DNA of 64,000 nt from Geosiphon pyriformis (Eukaryota; Glomeromycota; Glomeromycetes; Archaeosporales; Geosiphonaceae). A program made the translations under genes and the position numbers. The stretch is taken from assembly GCA_016748015.1 (NCBI GenBank), contig JAAOMT010000400.1, positions 624,970 to 688,969 on the forward strand, in the 5' to 3' direction. The notes under the pieces were generated by a model. That model ran no database searches. It worked only from the letters and a program-made list of their open reading frames with translations, and was not told where the DNA came from. Positions 34,143 to 46,887 of the stretch are shown piece after piece. Each line of letters opens with the position of its first letter. The first letter of the stretch is position 1.

Positions 34143-37100
34143 ATAATATTTAAATAAGCTTTGGCCAAGCTAAGCTTTAACAAATTATTTATTAACAAAA
34201 AAATACTTAAGTATTTATAAAATTTCTCTTTTTTAGTAATTAAAATAAGCAAATTACTGATTATTAAAAAAAATATTAATTTTACAGTTAATAAAAATGA
34301 TTATTGTTTTATTATTGTTGATTAAAATATTATTGATTTAAAAAAATTTATTTGTAATATCCAATATATATTGAGTTATAGCTAGACTATTATTTATTCA
34401 AATTATATTATTAATAAAGATATCAATAGTAAAAAAAATCAGACTTGCTTGGTTTTTAATCTATTTTGTTTTAGCTACAAACTTGGAATCAATTTTATAT
34501 TTATATATATGTTTCTGTTTTTTGATTTTACACAAAAAAAATACACTAAAGAAAAAAAAACACCTTATTTTAATCTAGTTTATTATAAATATAGTAGCTA
34601 TTTATTAAGCCAAAATCAATTATAATTTAATTGATCTGATTATTGTAAATATTACTAAAAAATCTAACAAATTTGCTACATATTTTAATTTAAACCAAAC
34701 TGGTTTTTAAGTGTTTTTAACTTACTAAATTATATGTTTTGTACATATCTTATAAAATTAACCAAAATTTATGATTTTTTTTCAAAATATTTTTTATTAT
34801 TAAGTCAACTACAAAGATTAAAAATTGTATTATTATACTCTTTAATATTGAAAAATTGTTTTTATAAAAAAAATTAAACTTATTACAAACCAAAAAAATT
34901 TTGTTAAACAAGATCTTAGAAAAAATTTTTAAGTTATTTTGATTAAAACAATAGGTTTAATGTTAATTAAAACTTTTTTTTAATTATATGATTTAATAAT
35001 TCTTGACACTCAAGTCTTTTTTTACAACCAAAAAATTAATTTACTAATTAAACTGATATTTAAAAAATTTAACAATATGTTCCAAACTAATTTATTACAA
35101 TATTTTTAAAGTTTATTTAATATCTTAAATAATTTAAAAGCTTTTTTATTCAGCAAATCTATTATAACTTTTAGTATTTTATCAAAGCCAATTATATTTA
35201 TAATTTCAAAAAAAACATTATCAGCCACATAGATTAAAAACAAGTATTATTAATACTATATATTAGAAATATTTTTTAATATCTTATATTTAACTATATT
35301 AAGACTAATATTTGACTTTAAAAAATTCCAAATGCAAAAAGTATTTACTTTATCAAATAAAAGCTAATAAGCCAATAAAATATTAATTTTATAATTAAGA
35401 TTTAAATACAAAGCTTAAACAATTTTAGATACCAAAATCTTTAATTTGTAAAAATTAAATAAAGTTTTGATAAAAACATTATTATAATTTTTGTTTTAAG
35501 ATTTAGAAAAAATTTTATTGGCTAAAAAACAAATAATTTTTTAAATAACATACTATATAGAATTTATATTAAAAAATTTCTTTAAATTATTAAAATTTAC
35601 ATTAAATATAGTAGTATATACCAATATAACTTCTTTAAATCTTGATTATTTGGTTATATTAACTTTTTTAACATTACTAAAGTTTTTTTAAGTAAGAGTT
35701 TAAAAAAATAAACTACTAATCAAAAAATTAATCAAACTAAGATCCAAATATTTTTTAAAACTAATATTATATTTAATATTATTTTTATTAAAATTATTTC
35801 TCAAAACAACAAAAATATTATTATTAATTGTTTTAATAATAAAAAAATTAATTTTTGGTGTCTGATTCAATTATTTTTCTAAAGATATACTAGTATATAA
35901 ATTCAATATAAAAATTGATTGTTAATTTTTAAACAATAAAAAAATTATTAAAAATCTATTAAAAATTTTCAATATTTTTAAAACATGTTTAACCAAATAT
36001 TTATTTACAATTAATATAATACTAATACTTAAATATTTTAAATTTAAACTAGAAGTAAACATTTGTATACTAATAAACTTATTTGCAATTTAAGACTTAA
36101 CACTAAAATAAATTTTAGTTTTAATAATAATTAAAATATTATTTTTTGATTTTTTATGTATTTTAAGATATTTATATAAAAAACCAAAATAGAAACCAAA
36201 GAACTATTATTAAAAGTATTAAACAAAACTTTTGTTAAAAAATTATTAACAAGTAATATAAACAGAAAATTTTTTAAAATATTACTTATTACAAAAGCCT
36301 AAAAAACATTATTAAAAGATATTAAATAAAATATAAAGACATGTTTCTTCATATAAATATTAGCAAAACTTTTTTTGTTAAACTTAAAAATTTTATTTTT
36401 TACAATTCTGACCAAATAATTTTAAACTAAGTTTACAGATATTAAAAATATAATTACATTTTTTATATTTAGTGTAATTTAAAAATAATAAATCAGTTTA
36501 AATTAAGTCTATGTCTTTAAAAACAGAAGTTAAATAAATAGCAGTGTTTTTTATTAAAAGAAAGTTAAAACATATAATAATACAGTATATTTATATATAT
36601 ATAATAAAATTATAGATGATAATATCTATTAGCAAAGTATACAAAAATATATAATAATAGTTTTTTAAATTCTATAACTATTTATTAATGTTGACTTTAA
36701 TTATATAAACAGGGTCTTTATCCAACAAAATTAATTATTTAAAAAAAATCAGATTAGTAATTTTAAAACTTTTAAATTTAACCAATGTCTTTTATTAAAA
36801 ACCAATAAGCTATAATTTGATTAAAATAATTTTACTAAATTTAAATAGTATTAATTTTAGTGCTAATTTAAACAGATCTATTAGAATTTTTTTAATAATA
36901 ATTTCTTAATTAAATCTGATGTTGATTTTTTTTAAATTGGTATTAACCAAAATTATTTTATTTACAATTAGTTTTTTAGTCATGATTAAGCTAAATTTAA
37001 AAGTAAAAATAAACTAAATAATATTTTGGTATTTTAAGAAAATAAAAACACTCTTAAAATTATTAATTTTATAAAAAAATTTTCTAATATATTTAAATTT

Positions 37101-38036
37101 TTTGTTTAGAGTTTTGTCAGATATTACAGCAATATTAATATTTAAAGCAAATGATTTTATTTGGTTAAAGCTTTTTTTTGGCATATATATTAGATTGTAA
37201 AATAAGATTAAAAAATATAAAAAACAAAAAATTAAAAACTTTTTTATTGTTTAAATTATTGAATATTAATTTTTTAGAAGATTTTTTCAAATTGTAAAAA
37301 TAAGTATAGATGTTTCTTATTTATATATTTGTTATTATTAAATTTAACAATAAATTTCTTTAATTGTTAATTAAAATTTTTTAGAATATAGACATATGTG
37401 TTTTGGTTTTTTATACCAAAACGATTCTTTATTCTAGTCTTGTCAAAATTTACAAAGTTAGCTATATTATTGATTAGCTTTATTATTATAAATAAATTAG
37501 TGTTAAAAAAAATAATTAACAATATGAATAAAAAAAATAAAAAAAATTCACTTTAATTTTAATAGTTTTATTATAAACAAAGAATTAATAAAACAAAAAT
37601 TTTTTTAAACTTATTATATAAATTGTATTTAGTTTAAAATATTTTAATTTTATAATAATAAAATTATATTTAATATAAATCTAAATTAATTAATTTTTAA
37701 AAAATCAGATTTAATAAAATTTTTGATTATAAACATTAATATAAATATAAAAATTTAAATTATTTGATTTTTAATTTATAAAATTATTTTTATTAATTTT
37801 AATAAAGTATTTTTAAAAACAGTTTTTTATTATTATGTTTTAATAAAATATGGTTTTTTATTATTATTTTTAATTAAAAAAGCTATTATAAATAAAAATT
37901 GTGTAAGTTTAAAATGTAATTAATTATTTAAACTTATATTAAAACAATATTATACTAATTAAGCATTAAAAACTATTTTAAAAACTTATTTTACAAATTA
38001 TTTAAATTAAATTCTTGTTATAAAAAACCAATTTAC
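34143..38036. other. AT desert, probably decayed Ty3/gypsy interior
   Basis: Almost four kilobases of A/T-dominated sequence without a readable gene. Its position beside the fossil C-type LTR suggests the decayed minus-strand interior of that element. No protein motif was found by eye, so this is inference. Confidence 0.45.
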
Positions 38037-38046
38037 AAATTTATTT

Positions 38047-39358
38047 ATTTATTTAACAAGTGAGGTCTAAACACTACCTAGTATAATACATTATACAAGT
38101 GATCTAAACTAGGCGTGAATCATGCTCTTTCTACATGTGACCAGCCACTCAGACTAGTCAGGACAACATTAGGCACCTATATGCACCGAGACCAAGTTAC
38201 CTATACCTGAAAAGAATAAACTAGATCTACGAAACCCAAAACCAATACCAATTGTATCAGCGATATCCAATAATCTAACCACATTGGACGAGAGTACTGA
38301 AGGAAGACCAGAAACCAAGACAAGAATAGAACTATTATATAGGATCAAGCCACCCTTCTCCATAACAGCTCTGTGTTTCGCACGAACCAGCCAAATATCA
38401 TTATGGAATGCAAGACAAAAATCACGCACAAATGCCACGATATTCTGAGTCACCATTTTAAAGTCCTTGAAAACAGAAAAAGATTCACGATACCACTCAT
38501 TGAAAACAAAGCCCTTACATATAGCCACACCAACAACAGCATTGGAAGTGCAAGCAGAAAGCGACTGCAAAACACATGAAGTCAAATGAGATAAACCTGA
38601 GTGCGTTTCCCAAACAGATGCATGAGCATTCATCAACCAGGCACAATCACCAGCATCAAATGGGCACGAAAACACATGATCTGAAATTTCAACATCACCA
38701 CAGAACAAACACATCACACTGGGGTACCCCTTATCATAAAGACGCTTTTGCACAGCAACAGAAAGATGATAATGCAATGCCTTCATAAAATATGTTCGAT
38801 AACCAGCAGTACATGCACTAGTGAAACCAGCGGCCAAATGAGAGTCTGGATGCCACACTGAACATGACCTGACCCAATCAACATCAGCATGTAAGCTGTC
38901 CACCAATACCTGAGAACCAGAACCAACCTCTCAATGTGCACGGTAAATAGAGCAGAAAACATCACGAACAAAATGCCTAGAATTACCAGAAACCACAGTA
39001 CTGCCAGCCTTGAGAAAATGTTTATCGATCCTGTGAGGAAGATGCACACCAGAAGATGCAGCAGCCCTAGCCAAAGTGTCAGCACACTTATTGCCCAAGA
39101 CTTCAGAGTGACCTCTAACTTTAATCCAATCAACATCCAAATTTTTGTGATGAATGATATTAGAAATATGGCAGCATTCGATCCAACACCGATTCCTGAA
39201 ATCTGGACACCCCAACATTAACTCTGACCTGCATGCATCCAAAGTGGTCTGGCTGTCCGAAAACAGATTAACCGAACGAGAAGAAGGGACACACTCAAGA
39301 GCCAAAGCAATGGCCTGCAGCTTCATCATGATAGAAAAAACCAAACCAGAAACTTCCA
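38047..39358 (-). mobile_element. 5'-truncated LINE copy, GC-richer than surroundings
   Basis: Minus-strand copy of the LINE D family starting inside RNase H and ending in an ATTT-type tail. A 10-bp duplication AAATTTATTT flanks it (38037-38046 and 39359-39368). Truncation at the 5' end and a tail at the 3' end are hallmarks of target-primed insertion. The base composition is far less AT-rich than on either side, so the insertion is younger than the desert around it. Confidence 0.85.
38169..39358 (-). pseudogene. LINE RNase H and C-terminal region, truncated
   Basis: Two frames: 39359-38931 holds part of RNase H (LQAIALALECV, SDSQTTLDAC, GHSEVLGNKCADTLA), and 38906-38169 holds the C-terminal region with CLFCGDVEISDHVFSC and DIWLVRAKHRAVMEK. 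A TGA near 38931 and a frame change separate them. The C-terminal 245-codon frame is open to its end. The order matches LINE D (29326-30615). Without RT or endonuclease it cannot move by itself. Confidence 0.85.
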
Positions 39359-39368
39359 AAATTTATTT

Positions 39369-39639
39369 TATAGTTTTATTAATATTAAATTTATTAATAA
39401 AGTTTTATAACCTTTATAATTTAATAATTTTGTTAAATATATTTAAACTATTATTTTTAAAATTTATATTTTATTTTTATTAATATTATTTAAATTATTA
39501 TTATTTTTATAATTAAATTTTTAATATAATTATTTTTAATGTTTTACTTAAATATTTATTCATATTTTAACAATTAAAATATTTTTAATCAATAAATTAG
39601 TTTTATAATAATTTTTATGAATTAATAAACTTAATTTTA
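39369..39639. other. AT-rich spacer
   Basis: Nothing readable. Probably the more 5' part of the decayed LINE that becomes recognisable at about 39640. Confidence 0.4.
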
Positions 39640-39891
39640 CAATTAAAAACCAAAAATTTAAACTTTTATATTTATAATAACACTAATTATATTGGTAAAA
39701 TTGCAGACTATTATTTTGGTTTTGGAGTGTATATCTGTTTCTGGTGCTATTATTTTGTTTACAGACAGTTATATATTACTGAATATGTATAAGTTCAATG
39801 TAAATGTATCTGGTTCTGATTTTTGCCATAAGTGTTGAATTGAAAAAGAGCATATTTGTCAAACTATTTCAAAAAAAAATCTGTTAGTCAT
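39640..39891 (+). pseudogene. Decayed LINE RNase H, left of element F
   Basis: Reads KLQTIILVLECISVSGAI and FTDSYILL, matching ELQAIALALECIPFCSSV and LDSQTVLD of LINE D, and runs to KKNLLVI at 39891. The frame then continues at 59877 with a stop in place of Trp and RKVKGHLNIIRNEQ, matching HKVKEHLGVVGNEH. Element F therefore inserted into this RNase H gene. Confidence 0.75.
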
Positions 39892-40568
39892 TCTTACTCA
39901 TAAAAGAAAAAAAACAGATATAGAAAATAGCAGACCAATAGGAGAATAGTATTTAGCACATGAGCACATTGTTTAGCAATGTGGAGCAATATCAGAAATC
40001 ATAGCACATTGCTCAGCAATGTAGAGCAATGTCAGAAAACATGGCATATTGCTCAACAATGTAGAACAATATTAGAAAATTAGAGCACATTGCTCAAAAA
40101 ATCATAGCATATCATTCAGGAATGTGAGCAATCTCATAGAATATCAATCATGTATATATAGCAGTAGCATTAAAAGTAGAAAAAAGAAGAATCTTTTAGT
40201 TAAAAATCTCTCATTCACAAATATTGAATAAATAAATTATTTACCATCCAAATCCACTCTTCACTATCAACACTCCATGTTGATAGCAATTGATACTTAA
40301 CTACACTAGAACAATAGCTCTTGATCATAACTATTGACAAATACTAACTTGCACATTGCCTTGGCTTATTTCTTTATGTTATTTCTTTTATTTTCTTGTT
40401 TTAATTATTGTTATTACTAATTCTATTGAGGATTAACACGCGGAGTATTGACATCAGAATATAGCACTGATAAAAGATCCAAAAATAAGGGTAGGACACT
40501 TAATTGAGGTTAGCTTACTAGGAAAAACACCGGCCATCATGCTGAGAAAAAAATTGACAAAACTGTGG
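39892..40568 (+). repeat. 5' LTR of element F, left part
   Basis: Starts TCTTACTCATAAAAG where the 3' copy has TGTTACCTATAAAAG, and carries the 40-bp U3 repeats (39966-40130) and the TGTATATATAGCAG box (about 40150). It is cut by element E after GTGG (40565-40568), and the LTR resumes at 50570. Confidence 0.9.
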
Positions 40569-41435
40569 TGTTATGGAATGGTTTTCTTGTTATATTTAAT
40601 TGCTGATATCCCGTTTTAATTGCAATCAGTCTTTTGTGAGTTCCTCAATTCTATTTGTGTAATAATGTCACTGTTACACTGAAGGCTTTCTTTTTACTGT
40701 TGCAATATAAGTTATTCTTCAATTCTTGATTGTTGTGTGTGTTTATGTACTCCTTTTCAAAGGCTGAACTGAAATCTACCCACTGTTTGGGGTCTTCTCT
40801 GAGGCTATCTTTGCAATTGTCTAATGTGTTTCTCTAATCTAGAAACACAGAATGTTAATGGTCTTTAGTGCTTTTTTAATTCTTACAATAAAGCTTTTAT
40901 CAATTAGTAACAACATGAATAATCTTGATCAAAGATTATTCTTCCAAGGGATTCAGTTGATGAATGATAGTTTTATTCAATAAATAATACAAATAAGTTT
41001 CTTAATACTTTGGGTTGTGATAGTTCAGTTTTAAATATTTTTTTTCATTTCTTTTTGATTTTAAAGGTTTCTTGGGATATTTAATTTGAAAGTATAATTT
41101 AAAGTGGAGTTTGTTGGATAAAATTGGATCTATTACTTGATAAGTTATGATTTTTATTACTTGATTGATTATTTTCTAATATTAAAACTACTGTATATAT
41201 ACATGTTTGTAGTTCTATGAGAAAACACATTGTAATACTTTTTTTTGATATTTCAATCTGGTATTTGCTGCTATCACCAGTTGGTGTTGGCTGCTATTGT
41301 GAACTGGTGCTTGCCACTATTGCAAGATGGTGTTTGCTACTATGTTAATCATTACCTTTCTAAGATTATTACTGTGCTATATTATGTGTATTATTTTTAT
41401 GATTCTTTTTTTTGCTAAATTCTTAAACTGTAACA
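40569..41435 (-). repeat. 3' LTR of element E
   Basis: Plus-strand ends TGTTATGG and TGTAACA. Near-identical copy at 49688-50565. Four 23-bp units starting GG (41260, 41283, 41306, 41329) lie upstream, in the element's sense, of a TATATATA box (41195-41202). Confidence 0.95.
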
Positions 41436-41452
41436 TTATCCCCTCCTTTCAA
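41436..41452 (-). other. Polypurine tract of element E
   Basis: In sense TTGAAAGGAGGGGATAA abuts the LTR start. The ORF3 stop (41449-41451) overlaps its beginning. Confidence 0.8.
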
Positions 41453-42159
41453 GATTGAGCTCTGTCGAAATTGAAGTTAATTTCTTCATTAAATTCTAAG
41501 TTACTATAGTGGTTCAATACTGTGTTATTAATTTGTTGTTGTAATTCTTGAAATTACGAGTTGGTAAGTCGTCCAATACTGTTGGTTGTTATTATATTCA
41601 TGGTTGGGTCCAACAATAATTTGTGACAGTTTTCAAACGCTTTGAAAATTCTGTAAACTGTTTTTGAATGGAATGTAGTGTTGGTTTTTCCAATAAAAGG
41701 TTCTAATAGTTGGATAGTTGTTTTGTCAAACACTCTAGTTGAGTCTTTTGAGTATAATGTTTGTATGTTCAAGTGCTTTCCTAGTTGATAATAACAGTAA
41801 TTAATTGGAAATTTTGTTTTCAAGTTGCTAAATGTGTCTGGTGTTAATTCACTTATTTCTATTTCTTCTATTATTAATGTATTGCCCAATGCTATCTCTA
41901 ATTTTTCAATAACTTTGCTAATAAATTTGTTATTATATTTGGCAATATTATATGGTTCGAAATTATGTTCTTTTCTTGTTTTTGGATTTTCTATTGTTCT
42001 TTTTATGTATGTTATTTTGGAGCTATTAACTGTGATTTTTAGATCGGATTTTAATTGTTGTAAGCTTTCAACTAATTGTTGAATTATATTGTTGATGTTT
42101 TCTGGAATAAGTATCATTGTTTTAATTTTGACTGCTATTTTGGAATCTTTTGCATGCAT
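41449..42159 (-). pseudogene. Element E ORF3, one in-frame stop
   Basis: 236 codons in one frame from ATG 42159 to TGA 41449-41451, with a single TAA at 41554-41556. The N-terminal part is predicted helical with KITVNSSKITYI. The conserved core NYCYYQLGKHLNIQTLY and FIGK lies near the middle, followed by VYRIFKAFENCHKLLLDP and the end NFDRAQS. It matches ORF3 of A and F clearly and C more weakly. No membrane segment, signal peptide or known catalytic motif is seen. Best reference copy for this unknown family. Confidence 0.75.
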
Positions 42160-42201
42160 TTTTATGGTTGTTAAATCATTTTTGCTGTGATCTAAGATTA
42201 A

Positions 42202-43581
42202 TTATCTTTTCGAATAATGTTCAATTAAAACTATTAGTTCTAAATCTCATGGAATTTGTTCTGGTAGAATTAAAGATAATTGTGTTCCAATTCTGGGTGT
42301 TTTTGTTGTTATTACTGGTTTACTGTAATAGAATTTCAGCCAGTTACCATGTGCTGCTTTTCTTAATATTTTATCATCTAGTCTTAGCTTGTATGCTCTA
42401 TTTCCAAGTATTTTGTGAATATAAAATGGTCCATTCCACTTGTGATCAAATTTTCCACTCCACTGTTTTTTCATTTTTGTATGATGCAACAATACTTTAT
42501 CTCCAATTTTGTAGCTAATTATATTATCTGGTAACTGGTTATTATGTCTCACTTTTTGTTGTTCTTGTGATTGTTCAATATTTTGTGCTGCTTTTTTTCT
42601 TTTGTTTTCTAAAGTTCCCATTAATTTGTATGTTCTTCTAAGTAGTGTTTCTTGGAATGTTGCTTCCGTGATAGTGTCACTTGGATAAGTTGGGATAGTA
42701 AGTTCAACTGGTAATGTGGCTTTTCTTCCATAAACTAGTTCAAATAGTGTGAATTGTATAGTATCTTGTTTTACTGTTCTATATGCTAGTAGTACTGCTG
42801 GTATAAACAAATCTCATTCTTTTTCATGTTCGTTACTAATTTTCGCCAGTGATTCGCATAATGTGTAATTAAATCTTTCAACTAATCCATTTGTTTGAGG
42901 GTGGTATGGTGATGACAGTGATCGCTTGATTCTAAATTTTTGGTTAAGTTCTTTTAAGGTGCTGTTTACGAAGTGTGTGCCTTGATCTGATAGCAATTTT
43001 TGTGGACATCCATGTCGGCAAATTAAGTCTTCATGTATGAATTGAGCTATGGAAATAGCATCAGCTGTTTTAATAGCTCTAGCTTCTGGCTATTTGGTGA
43101 GATAGTCCATGGCTACTGCAATATAATGGTTGTTTCTTGTTGTTATTAGTAAGGGTCCAACTAAATTAATTCTGATTCTGTCAAATGGCTGTTCAATTTT
43201 TATTGGTCTTAATAATTCCGTTGTTTTTGCTCCTCCTCTTTGTTGGCATGGGTCACAATTTTTTATGTATTGGATTATGTCTGAACTCATTTTTGGCCAA
43301 TAGTAACGGCTAGTTGCACATTGGATGGTTGCTGTTTTTCCAAAGTGGCCTGAATGAATATCTGAATGCATGTTAAATAAGATAGTTTTTTTTTCATCTG
43401 TGGTTATAATTCTTAATAGATTATCTGGATTTTGTCAATTCTGGTAATAAAGTATGTGATTTTGGATGAAATAGTGTTTTGCTAATTTTTGGAGCTTAAT
43501 TAGCTCTTTTACTGGCATTTCTTCATCTATTTGTAGTGTTTCCAAGTATTGGCTGAGGTTTTTGTAAAGGTGGTTGTTTAT
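42202..43581 (-). pseudogene. Element E integrase, separate ORF
   Basis: 459-codon frame without indels. The start is ATA at 43581 where the other four elements have ATG, 29 bases after the RNase H stop and in another frame. HHCC module (MHSD...GHFGK...CDPC), core Asp changed to Asn (IRINLVGPL), second Asp kept in LLSDQGTHF, Glu kept in NGLVERFNYTL, GPF module WNGPFYIHKILGN. Stops include TGA near 43434 (QN*QNP), TAG near 43089, TGA near 42811 and TGA in QIP*DLEL (42247-42249). It ends with TAA 42202-42204. Probably inactive from the Asp change as well as the stops. Confidence 0.88.
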
Positions 43582-44198
43582 TGTTGTTGTGGCGGGTGGG
43601 TTGGTAATTTTTATGTGTGTTTTATTCTTGACAAACAGTCAGCATTAGCATTTTTGGTACCTTCTTTGTATTTGATAATATAATCATATGGTGCTAACAT
43701 TTGTGACCATCTGGCATATTTTCTTTTTAGCGCTTTCTTGTTATTTAACCAGACCAGATCTCTATGATCTGTCGTAATCTCAAAGGGTTGGTACTGTAAA
43801 TATGTGTCAAAGTGAACACAACTCCAGACTACTGCTAAGTATTCAAGTTCATGTGCTGTGTAGTTTTGTTCTGCCATACTGAGACTTCTGCTGGCATAAG
43901 CGATTACACATTCTTTTCCATTATCATCTTTTTGTAACAGAATGGCTCCAAGTCCAGTTCCAGAGGCATCTGTGACCAAAATGAATTTCTTGTTGAAATT
44001 TGAATAGATCATTATTGGTGATTTAATAAGCTTTTGTCTAAGGTACTCAAAAGCTTTTTGTTGTGTTTCAGTCTATTCAAACTTCACATTTTTAGATAGT
44101 AGGTAATTAAGGGGTTTGGCGATGTTTGAAAAGTTTTCTACAAAGTGGCAGTAGTAAGATGCAAGTCCTAAAAAGCTTCTAACTTCTGAAATGTTTCG

Positions 44199-44758
44199 AG
44201 GTACTGGAAAATTTTTCACTTTGTCTATTTTTGATGGATCTGGTTTTATTCCATCTTTTCCAACTATGTGTCCTAAAAATGCTAGCTCATTTTTTCCAAA
44301 GAAACATTTTTCTAGATTTAGTTTAAGTCCAGCGTGTCTCAATCTCTCAAAAACTTGTTGTAAATATTGGAAATGATCCGTGAATTTTGACGAGAAAACA
44401 TTTGTATCATCCAAGTAGACAACAATGGATTGCCACAGGATTCCAGAGTAAATTACGTCCATTAGTTTNNNNNNNNNNNNNNNNNNNNAGGTACTGGAAA
44501 ATTTTTCACTTTGTCTATTTTTGATGGATCTGGTTTTATTCCATCTTTTCCAACTATGTGTCCTAAAAATGCTAGCTCATTTTTTCCAAAGAAACATTTT
44601 TCTAGATTTAGTTTAAGTTCAGTGTGTCTCAATCTCTCAAAAACTTGTTGTAAATATTGGAAATGATCCGTGAATTTTGACGAGAAAACATTTGTATCAT
44701 CCAAGTAGACAACAATGGATTGCCACAGGATTCCAGAGTAAATTACGTCCATTAGTTT
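44199..44758. other. Scaffold gap flanked by a 270-bp unmerged duplicate
   Basis: 20 N at 44469-44488. The 270 bases left of the gap (44199-44468) are repeated directly right of it (44489-44758) with two C/T differences, near 44329 and 44333. Two contigs seem to have overlapped without being merged, so the RT piece is present twice and real spacing is 290 bases shorter. Confidence 0.9.
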
Positions 44759-45733
44759 TTGGAATGTCGCGGGAGTGTTTGTTAATCCAAATGGCATTAC
44801 ATTGAACTCATAATTGCCATTTTGTGTTGTGAATGCTGTTTTATGCTTGTCCTTTGGGTTCATTTCCACTTGCCAATACCCACTGGTCAAGTCCAGTGTA
44901 GAAAACCATTTTGCTCCTCCAAAAACATCGAAGATTTCGTCAATTAACAGTATTGAGTATGAGTCTTTGGTTGTTTTGCTGTTTAGTTTGCGATAGTTAA
45001 CGCAAAATCTAATTTTTCCGTTCTTTTTTCTTACTAAAACAACTGGTGAGAACCATGGGCTCATTAATGGTTGTATTATTCCTTTTTTCAACATGCTTTG
45101 AACTTCTTCTCTGATAAAATTATGCTCTATTGGTGGAACACAGTAAGTGCGTTGTTTTTCAGGTCTGGCATCTTCAGTGGGGATTTGGTGTTGAACCAAA
45201 TTGGTTCTTCCAAATTTGCCATTTCTTGAAAATATATCAAAGTATTTTAAAATTAATGCTTTTAATTGTTGCTGTTGGTCAGGATCCATTGTTTCAATGT
45301 TTAATTTGGCCAATTCTTCTGGCATAAATTGATAGCATTCTAACAGTTGTTGCCAATTTATTGAAGTGAATTTACAGTAGAGAGCAATTTCTGGGAAATT
45401 TAGAATTTTTTGTGGTGTTAACGCGTTTTCTAGCTCCATTCCGAGGTATCCAATGATGGTATCTTCCAGAATGTAGATGGGTTCTTCTGTGGTATTTGCG
45501 ATAGAAATTTTTATCTATTGAGCTTTATCAGCTGGAATAAAAAGGTTAGTAAGTCCTATGAGAAACTGTTGGCAAGTTTCTGGGTAGGGCTCAAATATTA
45601 GGTCTTTTTCTTTAATTGTTCTTTTTATTCTTATTTCTGATTTTCCATATGGTAGGAGTGTGATGAACCGCTCATTTTTAATTACTTTGCCTTTTTCCTC
45701 TATTGTTTCAGCGAAATTCACTTCAATTCCTTT

Positions 45734-46165
45734 TCTTGTCAATCCAAAACCAAAAGTTCTTCTCGTTGTTTGTGACAATTTCTTACGATTTTCTACTGGC
45801 ATGAATTTCCCAATTTTTACCAATGGTAGGAAAATTGCTTGTGCAATTTTTTCCTTAGATTCAATGGTATAAGGCTTTTCTGAATTGTTCTGTAGCAAAA
45901 CCATCAAATTTCCAGTGTATTCGGAGTCAATTACTCCTTCTTGAATGCTTATTTCTTTTTTTGCAAGGCTTGATTGCGATGCCATTTGAACCATTATTCC
46001 TGGTGGAATTTCAACCACTATTTTTAGGTCAATTTTGGTAATGCTCCTGGGTGGTAACGTTGTGGATTGGTCTTCTGGATAATGTAGATTGAATCCAGCG
46101 TCGGTTGGATGGGGTCTTTCGGGTATTATTCCTAAGTGCCCGTTGTCGAAGTATCGGATGTCGGT
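45734..46165 (-). other. dUTPase domain of element E polyprotein
   Basis: Motif 1 TDAGFNLHYP, motif 2 QSSLAKKEI, motif 3 GVIDSEYTGNL, motif 4 EKIAQAIFLPL and a motif 5-like FGFGLTRKG. Motif 3 has Ser-Glu where C has Ala-Gly, which may impair activity. Upstream (residues 51-66 of this frame) is the C-x2-C-x3-C-x3-CC-x2-C module also found in C and F. Confidence 0.85.
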
Positions 46166-46644
46166 CACCTGTTCTAAGTTGGTATAGGCTACAAATTTTT
46201 CTGACTCGGGACCATCAGGTGAGTCTTGTTGATTTATTGATTGATTTTGAGACTGCTGATTCTCAATTTCCATTTTTCTTTCTAAGTCCCTTTCATCTTG
46301 ACACTCTTCACAGCACTGATTTTGGCATGGGATGAGACAGTTTTCACAGAGGTAAGTGTTGATTTGGGCAAAATATTGTTCTTGCTCTTGTCGAGTGGAC
46401 ATAGTTGTTGGTAGTAGTCCTGGAATTTGTCCACTGGGTCGAACATGTTGTAGCTGGCAACTTCGTCGGCTACTTCGGCTGACTCTTTCCAACATCATAT
46501 TTCTTTGGCAGTTCCTCCTCTTACTTTGGCTTGTGCAGTGTTGTACAGCTTGTTCTCGTCATGTGGGTAGTGCTGTAATCTTTTTAACGCTCTGTTGAAC
46601 GCTGCTTCGAATGGCATTCCTCCTCTTACCCAGTCACAGATGAG

Positions 46645-46887
46645 AATCATGTATTGGCAAGTTGCGTTACATGTTCCTCCTCTGCCTGGTATGTTGTTTC
46701 AGTCACACTCTCTTGGTAATGGTTCTCCACAAGCAAGACATAGTTCCTCATCCCATTTTCCATGTCTTTTTGGGTAACCATATTTTTCTTTGTTACAATG
46801 GCAATAGTAGTAGGTGAAGTTTCTTGGGTCTTTGTCTGGTGTGCTGCATGCAGTCATAGACGAGAGTTTCTTCTTGCAAACCGAGCA
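46645..46887 (-). other. Cys-rich putative zinc domain of element E
   Basis: LECSVCKKKLSSM, YYYCHC, GKWDEELCLACGEPLP and, after a TGA in place of Trp, RGGTCNATCQY. Same order and spacing as in C (22927-23184) and F. Domain name unknown to me. Confidence 0.7.

Noticed and set aside
34143-38036. Centromere or mitochondrial insertion as cause of the AT desert
   Set aside because: Fossil LTRs at its left edge and gradual transitions explain it as decayed retroelements; no mitochondrial gene or satellite repeat is seen.
44073-44762. Tandem duplication of the RT gene in element E
   Set aside because: The copies meet at a 20-N gap and are exactly 270 bases, typical of unmerged contig ends.
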